Source: Phymorhynchus buccinoides
Taxonomy: Eukaryota > Mollusca > Gastropoda > Neogastropoda > Raphitomidae
Assembly: GCA_017654935.2 (NCBI GenBank)
Contig: CM065697.1
Location: 46,409,693-46,473,692 of the forward strand
Length of the DNA: 64,000 nucleotides
Reading direction: 5' to 3'
Under the pieces are notes generated by a model. That model had not been told where the DNA came from. It did not search any database and worked only from the letters and a program-made list of their open reading frames with translations. Positions within the stretch are counted from its first letter, which is position 1. Each line of letters starts with the position of its first letter. Made by a program: the position numbers and the translations under genes. Positions 56,514 to 64,000 of this stretch are shown piece by piece.

Positions 56514-56550
56514 ACCCCCCCCCCCCCCCCCCCCCCACCCCCCCCTCTTT
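56071..56550. repeat. Extreme poly-C/CT tract
   Basis: Almost pure pyrimidine on the + strand. 56366-56547 is nearly all C with isolated A or T. The complementary strand is poly-G and could form G-quadruplexes, and the C-strand i-motifs. Pro- or Gly-only ORFs here are artefacts. Confidence 0.9.
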
Positions 56551-56739
56551 CATTTCTCCCTCTTTGTTTCGTTTCTGTTTCATTTCCTTTCTCATTCCTT
56601 ATCTTTTTGATTCCTTTTTTTTCTCTTTTGGTTTGCTTCCTTTTTCCCGATTTTTAAATAAAATGTCATTCTGTTCCTGTAACCCGCATAATGGACGATG
56701 AGATAATGAGTCCTGATGAAGATTATTTTCTTCTTCTTT

Positions 56740-57025
56740 TCTTCTCCGTTTCCAGGCCCATATGTCCATAATGGCAAGGTCGACGTATGTGTCCGGTTTT
56801 ATTTTTCACTGGGCTCCCCGTTGCGTACAGCCGACACATTCAATTTCGGAGGAGCTCAAATGAGAACAAATATTTGGATGATTTTTTTAAGGGAGGAGAA
56901 TGGGCCAAAAAGTCAGAAAGATAGTAGTGATAGAAAGTTAGGAAAAGGAAGATTCAGATTAGAGGAAGTTAGAACTTCAGAAGGTGGGGGAACTATTTTT
57001 ACGAAAGACCCCCCGGTATCCCACG
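56740..57025 (+). repeat. Dispersed repeat R1 (copy)
   Basis: CCAGGCCCATATGTCCATAA to AAAGACCCCCCGGTATCCC, about 285 bp, complete at both ends. Confidence 0.75.
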
Positions 57026-57544
57026 GGAGCATGATGAAGGATAAATAATGCTGTAGGGTACATTACGGTGACCACCAATGGCCGCGTATTTCGGAATATT
57101 ATTCAAAAAAAAAAAACTTTGTGCCTGGCTTCCGCAGTTTATAGTTGATGTAGGCCTGTGTTAGAAGTTAAACTTCAGCAGATGACTATCAGATCAAACC
57201 TACAAAAGTTATCTAAATTCTGTTTTCTGTAACTTTATAAGAAACTAGATAAACCCGTGCTCCGCACAGCAGCATGAAGCATCTGCGTGTTCATATTTGA
57301 CAGGAAACTGTCTGAGCGATAGAGAAGAAGAAGAAGAAGAAGAACTGGTTAGATGTAATTAATGAAGAAAAGAGACCCATGCTCCGCTTCGGGATGTCAT
57401 GACAGCATTGCTCTGTCTTCTGCCAAACAAAATATACATTTATTGCAAAAACTCCATAATCAGTTAGTAGTTTTCTCTATGAACCATGTACACAGGACAC
57501 TTCTTCTTCGATCGCTCAGGACAGTTTATCCTGTCACATATTAG

Positions 57545-57840
57545 TGCAGATGCTTTATGCTGCAGTTATGCGCCTAACTAGGGGAAAAAAAATATTTTTA
57601 GGGGGCCCAGCAAGTCCGACTTCGGCTGAGGAAATGTTTTTTGAAAGTGTTTCGTGAATAAAGGCAGGAGAAATGGACCTGTAAGGCAGAAAGATAGTAG
57701 ATGACAGTTGGCAAATATGGAAAAGGCAGAGTTAAAGAGAGTGAGATATTAGAGGAAGTTAACAGCACAGAACTTCCAGAAGGTGGGATAACTATTTTTT
57801 ATGAAAGACCCCCCGGTATCCCCAATGGGGGGGGGGGGGG
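57545..57840 (+). repeat. Dispersed repeat R1 (variant copy)
   Basis: GGCCCAGCAAGTCCGACTTC through CCCCCCGGTATCCCCAATGG, ending at a G-run (57827-57842). Confidence 0.7.
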
Positions 57841-57842
57841 GG

Positions 57843-58879
57843 CACAATTGATTACTAAAACGGATGCAATTGGCACAGGCGCAATTGAGTACAGGGATAT
57901 AGTAGTTAAAATAGGCGCAGTTGAGAGGCATCGTCCTCTACGCTCAGTATCTATGGTCAGGTCAGGTCAGGTAATTAGGAAAAAACATTAGGCTCGGCGG
58001 ACCCGTGAATTGACTCCTGTGAAAGGCTTACTGAGTCTGATCCGCGTGTACGTCATACATCTGGTTTAGTCATAAGCCCATCAGTGTACACAACATAAGT
58101 TAGGGCGTTGCATAGTTTACGGGAGAGTAGGGACGATAATAGGTATTATGCTAGATTTATAGTTTTGAATAATTTATTATAGCTTATAAATAATTAATAT
58201 ACTTTTAAGGTCTTGCTACATTTTATTGTCGAGCAATTCTAGACGCTATATAGTGAGAGATCTAAGTTCCATGGGGCACTATCAAATGGATAATTTGACT
58301 GAGTAGAACTTGTGTAGATTAGTACGTGTAACGCTCTAATCACAGTATCTGCATAGCTGACTTGTTGGACTTGGAGTAAACGAGTACCCTTCAGCAGATG
58401 AACTCTCTTGTTAAAACGAACTTCAGATGTTATGTTAACAGATTTTACTTTCTTTTATATAATATTTAGTATTCGGCTATACTGGGTTAGTGTTTTTAAA
58501 TCACTGTTACGGGTTCTTGAGTGAGTTGTTAGCTGGAACAAATATTTATTAGTATTGTTATTACTGTGAAAAAAATTTTGTGTATGTTTATCAGTCAGAT
58601 CCCCACGATTTCTTCTATATTTCAGAGATGGTAATTTCAACTTTCTTAGTCTGTGTTTGTAATCAAGGTGACTACTAACGCCTTTATAAGAAAAAATATA
58701 AATCAATTTTGTTGCCGTCTTTGGGACCCCCTTTCTAATGCTGCCGATTGGCCTTTTTTATTTAAAAAAACAGACTCCCAGACCTGATTTTTCCCCTCCC
58801 ATACTCTAGATAGATAGATGACGACGAAAATGGTGTTTTTTACTTTAACGTAATTATTATATAAAATATTTAAATTTAA
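57843..58879. other. Intron without recognised genes
   Basis: AT-rich sequence with a short AGGTC run near 57957-57972. I find no exon, RNA gene or clear repeat boundary. Confidence 0.55.
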
Positions 58880-59095
58880 AAAACGTCCTCTTGGTCTGAC
58901 ACATATAGGACACATATGGGACATATTTGTAAATACAAATATGGTGGGAACACAATACTGGAGGCAATGCCCGGAGGGCAGTACGAAACCCGTAAGTCCC
59001 GATTTTTTTTTTTTTTGTAATTGAATTAATAGATACAGATAGCTGTAGGCGGTAACCACGCCTTCGATTAAAACTCATCGGCTATGCGCAACCAA
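58880..59095 (-). repeat. Dispersed repeat, inverted partner of 44366
   Basis: Reverse complement of the first part of 44366-44895, including GAGGCAATGCCCGGAGGGCA and GGCGGTAACCACGCC. Confidence 0.7.
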
Positions 59096-59740
59096 AAAAA
59101 AACCGCTAACAAGCCGGGCTACAAGTATTTTTGCCTTCATTACTCTAGATGAGGTCTGTCTGACCCAAACTTTTTATATATAGTTTTAAAAATACTATAT
59201 GATCTAAAACGCCAATACAAACTTCTTCTAATTAAAGGCCCAGTCATTTTGTTGCCTTTACCAATAGTCGTGTTAATGGTGGTTATCAAATGTTAACAAC
59301 CCCAGAGTGAAAGATGACTCCAAGATCGCCTTTTCTTCTTCTTTTCAAGTTTTTAGAATATGTTTGCGGTCCCAACCCCCTGCCTGTGAAATTTTATAAT
59401 TGCAACTTGGATTATTCTTTCCTAAAATGCATCACCTTACATTTACTATCATTATCATAAGTTATCAAGCGAGAAAACTTGACAGAACGGCTGCACGTAA
59501 AGCTTTATAATTGGATTTCCTTTTGTGTAATCATGTCGAATACTGTATACGGAGGATGAACAAGAAACTGATTATCCTTTTGATGTCTCTCTTTTCACTG
59601 TTCCATTGTTGATGTTTGGTTTTGGTTTTGTCCAGTGGTGGCAACAATCACATTTTCTCTCGTCTGTTGTTTCATAGGATGTGATAATTAGAGGGATTTT
59701 CCCCCCGTCAGTATTACAACAATCACCCTTTTCTTCTGTG
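59096..59740. other. Intron without recognised genes
   Basis: AT-rich, with no exon or RNA gene that I can support. Confidence 0.55.
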
Positions 59741-59744
59741 TGCC

Positions 59745-60070
59745 GCCCCCCCGGGGTGTCTTACGTACAATAGTTTCTCTTTCCCCCACCTTCTGGATAG
59801 TTCTGTGCTTGTAGCTTCCTCTAAATATGTCACTCTCTTTGCTTTGACTCTGTTTGACTCTGCCTTTCCCATTTGCTTACTGTCAATCTAAAACTATCTT
59901 TCTGGCCGGGTTACTGATCCATCCTCTCTTTTTTTGGGTTTTAAAACAAAAACAGAAAACTTTACAAACAATTTTCTTCTAGCCGAAGACGGACATGATG
60001 GGCCCAACTCTATTTCATAGTAAGGCGCACAGCGGCAGCATGATGCATCTGCGTTCATGTGACAGGAGGC
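59745..60070 (-). repeat. Dispersed repeat R1 (variant copy)
   Basis: GGGGTGTCTTACGTACAATA, CCACCTTCTGGATAGTTCTG, then the AGCCGAAGACGGACATGATG end shared inversely with 55030 and 57545. Confidence 0.65.
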
Positions 60071-60784
60071 TGTCTAATTGATAGAGGAAGGACTCTCTGA
60101 CAAAACACGAAGAAGCACGTACACGACACAAACAAAAATTGCCACAACACACTCCAACCCACCCCCACTCCCCTCCCCCACTCCCCTCCCCCATCCCACC
60201 CCCGATTAACACAAAAACAGACCCCCAAATACACACAAGCGGAGTTGTTCCTTACGGCGCACATAACTTCGTTTTGAAGGGGCGAACAGCGAATTATGAG
60301 TGAGTAGCTTAACAGGACATTACGTCCTAGTCAGATTACTTTTTGTTCTAACATTGAACCCTGTGCGCTGTAGTGAACCCACTCACCTCACTCATGTTTT
60401 TGTACCCTCGCATGCACACATACAGTCATGTCGTGCGCTCCCCGTAACCACATAACTGAATTTTTAAAAAACACACAACACACACAGCAAGTGCATGAAT
60501 ACACAACCGAAAATGTACATAAAAACTCGCAGGTATCTTTGACAAACGAAGTGAAAATTTTAGCCATAAAAAAATTGTAATCTGAATAAAACAAATATTT
60601 CAATATAATCCACCAAGCGCCTCCATCGCAGAGGCTACGCAAAGAAAAAGATGGCAAGCTACAAGTAAAAAAAAATTACATATTTTCAGGGTTGTTTTGT
60701 AGTCCCATACATTACGCGACGGGGGGACGAGGGCTGTGCGTTTCTCTGCTGTCCGTATGTATGTATGTTTTATATACATGTATG

Positions 60785-60920
60785 GTATGTGTGTGTGTGT
60801 GTGTGTGTGTGGTGTGGTGTGTCTGTGTTGTGTAGTGTTGTGTTGTGTAGTGTTGTGTAGTGAAGTGTGTGTGTTCGTGTGTGTGTGTGTGCGTTGGTGC
60901 GTGCGTGCGTGTGTGCGTCT
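60785..60920. repeat. GT-rich microsatellite
   Basis: GT runs with TGTTGTGTAG-type variants and GTGC repeats. The adjoining sequence to 61140 (CCTTAACGAAACTTGGCAGA) reads like a dispersed repeat but has no second copy that I can show here. Confidence 0.8.
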
Positions 60921-61149
60921 GCGTACAGGTGTGACCAAAGATGGTTCTCCTCTTCATAGCGCCTAAACCACTGAATCAACCTTAACGAAACTTGGCAGAA
61001 TGATTTCTTAGACCATGCTGAAGCTGCCACACCATGTCAGATTCACAGAACGACAAGCCATATCAACGTAATCCCAATTAGTATATTTTTGGAAAAAAAC
61101 TTTGATTATTTCAAAAGATAATGGGTGGATTTAAACCAAAGTAAGTATA

Positions 61150-61370
61150 GGGGGAAGACGGGGAGGTAAAAGCGCATGGGCGGGTAAGAAGCTCATTGCC
61201 AATTATCTCATGAACTAAAGCAACTTTTCAGTCAAATTTGCCCATGAGACGAATGCTATACATTAACACGCTCGTCTCATGAGCAAAATGAGACTGAAAT
61301 TGGCTTCATTTCATGATATAATTGGGGTGGCTTCATTACCCGCCCATGCGCTTTTTTACCCGTCTTCTTC
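61150..61370. mobile_element. Palindromic MITE, copy 3
   Basis: Same hairpin family as 151-364 with several indels; TA flanks at 61148-61149 and 61371-61372. Confidence 0.8.
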
Positions 61371-61441
61371 TACTACTGAAGCAAGGGGTTACTTAATACC
61401 ATTTTGTTGCAGAAATATATTATTTCTAAACATTTCATATA

Positions 61442-61663
61442 TAGGCCGTGTACACACATGTGCGGAGATTCACAATGCGGAAATCCCGTGCGCAATCCGT
61501 AAATAAGTGAAAGAAAGAAGGGAAAAAACTTTTTACGGATTAGGGGAAAAAAATTCTGGAAATGTGCGCAAATCTTTTCCTTCTTTTTTTTAATACTTAT
61601 GTGCGGATTGGGCACAGCTTTCCGCACAGAATCTCCGCGTATGTGTGTACTCGGCCTAATACA
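61442..61663. mobile_element. MITE, GTGTACACA-type palindrome
   Basis: About 220 bp with inverted ends (TAGGCCGTGTACACACATGT / TGTGTGTACTCGGCCTA) and inner arms with AGATTCACAATGCGGAAA. Best copy of the family also seen at 19183. Confidence 0.75.
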
Positions 61664-61984
61664 GGACAGTATTAAACACACAGGTACACAATGACCAGAG
61701 AGTCCAAAATTAACTCCCCTGAATTTCATCAGTTGGTCTTATTTGATTTAATTCAAGGGAGATCATTCTAAATGTACAACAAGTGGCATTTTTTTACTTT
61801 TTGTTTTGCCTCATTAATATTTGTGTGTGTGTCTGAAGGGGTAGTATAATACGTGTGGGTGTTGCTGGTAGTAACTGGGGGTACGTTTACATGGCGTTGC
61901 CATCTTGTTTTATTAGAACTAGAGAATGAATGATTTTCAGTAGCGTTATGGTGTAATAACTCCCACCCCCCCCCCCCCCCCCCC

Positions 61985-62960
61985 CCCCCCGGGAACACCA
62001 TGCAGGGGTCTCTTTGTATAAATAGTTCCCCCACTTTCTGGAAGTTCTGTGCTTGTAACTTCCTCTAATATGTCACTTCTCTTTGACTCTGCCTTCTTTT
62101 TCCCTTTGCTGACTGTCATCTAATGATCTAGCGGCCTACTATCTTTCTGCCTTAGCGGCCCGTCCTGCCTTCCTTTTCCCTTTGCTGACTGTCATCTAAT
62201 GATCTAGCGGACTACTATCTTTCTGCCTTAGCGGCCCGTCCTGCCTTCCTTTTCCCTTTGCTGACTGTCATCTAATGATCTAGCGGACTACTATCTTTCT
62301 GCCTTAGCGGCCCGTTCTCCTGCCTTCTTTTTCCCTTTGCTGACTGTCATCTAATGATCTAGCGGCCTACTATCTTTCTGCCTTAGCGGCCCGTCCTGCC
62401 TTCCTTTTCCCTTTGCTGACTGTCATCTAATGATCTAGCGGCCTACTATCTTTCTGCCTTAGCGGCCCGTTCTCCTGCCTTCTTTTTCCCTTTGCTGACT
62501 GTCATCTAATGATCTAGCGGCCTACTATCTTTCTGCCTTAGCGGCCCGTTCTCCTGCCTTCCTTTTCCCTTTGCTGACTGTCATCTAATGATCTAGCGGA
62601 CTACTATCTTTCTGCCTTAGCGGTCCGTTCTAGCTGCCTGCCTTTTCCCTTTGCTGACTGTCATCTAATGATCTAGCGGCCTACTATCTTTCTGCCTTAG
62701 CGGCCCGTCCTGCCTTTTCCCTTTGCTGACTGTCATCTAATGATCTAGCGGACTACTATCTTTCTGCCTTAGCGGCCCGTTCTCCTGCCTTCTTTTTCCC
62801 TTTGCTGACTGTCATCTAATGATCTAGCGGCCTACTATCTTTCTGCCTTAGCGGCCCGTTCTCCTGCCTTTTTTTTCAATAAACATTTTCAAAAAAACGA
62901 TTTCCTCCAGCCGAAGTCGGAAATGCTGGGCCTAATTATTTCTTAGTTAGGCAGCATAAC
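61985..62960 (-). repeat. R1 copy with internal 78-bp array
   Basis: Begins at a C-run and GGGAACACCATGCAGGGGTC with CCCCCACTTTCTGGAAGTTC, then the R1 core expands into about ten units (62090-62880) of roughly 78 bp: TTCCCTTTGCTGACTGTCAT, CTAATGATCTAGCGG(C/A)CTAC, TATCTTTCTGCCTTAGCGGC. It then resumes R1 at CAATAAACATTTTC and ends with AGCCGAAGTCGGAAATGC. Confidence 0.85.
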
Positions 62961-63332
62961 GGCAGCATGACGCTCTCTGCATCTGCTCTCATAATTGACA
63001 GGACACTGTCTGGGCGATCGAAAAAGAGGAGAACTTGGACAACAAAACTGTCACAAACGGCCAGAGAGAGGAACAGACACGCATACAAACTGACGGACAA
63101 ACAGACACTCGCATGACACACAAAAAGCGCACAGACATTTCCCCCTAGCTGTTGCAAACTTAGTTCTGGTTTTGATTTGAACTGGAAGTACAAAAAGGAA
63201 AGCAGCTAGCAGTTATGTGAAAAGTTCTACATGCAAAGATCGATCCATCAGTGGTTCAAAATAAAATAAGTGAGGGGAAGAAATAAGCGGCTTCGGAACA
63301 AAACAGGAGAAAAGGAAAAAAAATAATTGGTA

Positions 63333-63546
63333 GGGGAAGACGGGGTAAAAAGCGCATGGGCGGGTAAGAAGCCCACCCCAGTTATCTCATGAAATGAAGC
63401 AAATTTCAGTCTCATTTTGCCCATGAGACGAGCGTTAATGTCTAGCATTCGTCTCATGGGCAACTTTGACTGACATTTTCTTTATTTCATGAGATAATTG
63501 GGGTGGGCTTCTTACCCGCCCATGCGCTTTTTACCCCGTCTTCCCC
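63333..63546. mobile_element. Palindromic MITE, copy 4
   Basis: 214 bp, nearly identical to the copy at 151-364, flanked by TA at 63331-63332 and 63547-63548. Confidence 0.85.
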
Positions 63547-63594
63547 TATATACGTAAAGTAAATGAGTGCATACTTACAATGACACATGTGTGT

Positions 63595-63700
63595 ACATGC
63601 GCGTGCGCGCATGAGTGTGTGTGTGTGTTTTTGTTGTGTGTGTGCGCGTGCGTGCGTGCGCGCGCGTGGGCACACACGCACAAAATAACACCCATACACA
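63595..63700. repeat. GT/CG microsatellite
   Basis: GTGT and GCGC repeats followed by CACA. From here to the window end I see no exon or recognisable element. Confidence 0.85.
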
Positions 63701-64000
63701 CACATTGGATCAAATCAACAATCAACAATACGTAAGGTTGAATGAACAATTTCGTGTAATGTCTTTGTGATGCCTAAGCGAAAGACGACATTACATCACT
63801 TATAGTAAAAGTGAACAGAAAGAAACAACTAAACCCCTTACAAATCAATCTTTGATCAACCTTTGTATGTAAACCACCCTTTCAGACCTACCCTAGTGGG
63901 GCAGCACAGTTACAGAAAGGGTGTCGGGTTCGGGGTAGATAGGTTAGGATTTCTTTTAAAAAAGGTAGAAAGAGAAAAGAGATTTTAAGAAGAAAGAATT

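Noticed and set aside
55330..56610. 426-codon ORF
   Set aside because: It crosses the second gap and the poly-C tract.
57000..64000. Search for the catalytic RhoGAP domain exons
   Set aside because: No stretch resembling the RhoGAP arginine-finger region or its neighbours was seen; they must lie beyond the window or in the second gap.

Overview
The window is animal nuclear DNA: large spliced genes, a eukaryotic tRNA-Ser, tRNA-derived SINEs, many short inverted-repeat transposons and very heavy microsatellite load. The repeat style suggests a marine invertebrate, probably a lophotrochozoan such as a gastropod mollusc; that placement is inference. Two runs of exactly 500 N (16639-17138 and 55571-56070) are scaffold gaps of unknown true size.

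Region 1 (1-10100): after inverted-repeat elements, a small three-exon gene on the + strand (2602-7927) encodes a roughly 155-residue protein with a Cys-rich N-terminus and a C-terminus ending HPNYILRY. I do not recognise it. Its stop codon lies in the first unit of a 33-bp minisatellite of about 58 units (7897-9810). Region 2 (10100-16200): tRNA-Ser(AGA) on the - strand, SINE-like sequence, long CT repeats, and a 3.3-kb stretch bounded by inverted repeats.

Region 3 (16200-54632, running past the window end): one large + strand gene, the p190 RhoGAP orthologue (vertebrate ARHGAP35/ARHGAP5). Seventeen coding exons can be joined; intron phases agree at every junction except the last, where the reading frame is disturbed. 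They encode about 1060 residues: most of the N-terminal GTPase-like domain, the FF-domain region, two pseudoGTPase domains and part of the proline/serine-rich linker. The first coding exon (P-loop) is not seen and may lie in the first gap; the catalytic RhoGAP domain must lie beyond 64000.

The outstanding feature is that at least eleven splice sites of this one gene sit inside their own tandem array. Each array has a different unit length and sequence, but each unit carries an exon edge, the splice site and adjoining intron. Two further large arrays (119 bp and 83 bp) fill introns, the second grown from the end of an inverted-repeat transposon. The small gene shows the same behaviour at its stop codon. 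Introns are otherwise packed with several dispersed repeat families, some nested.

Region 4 (54633-64000): a long intron of the same gene with a gap, an extreme poly-C tract, many copies of the dispersed repeats and a 78-bp array; no coding sequence is seen.
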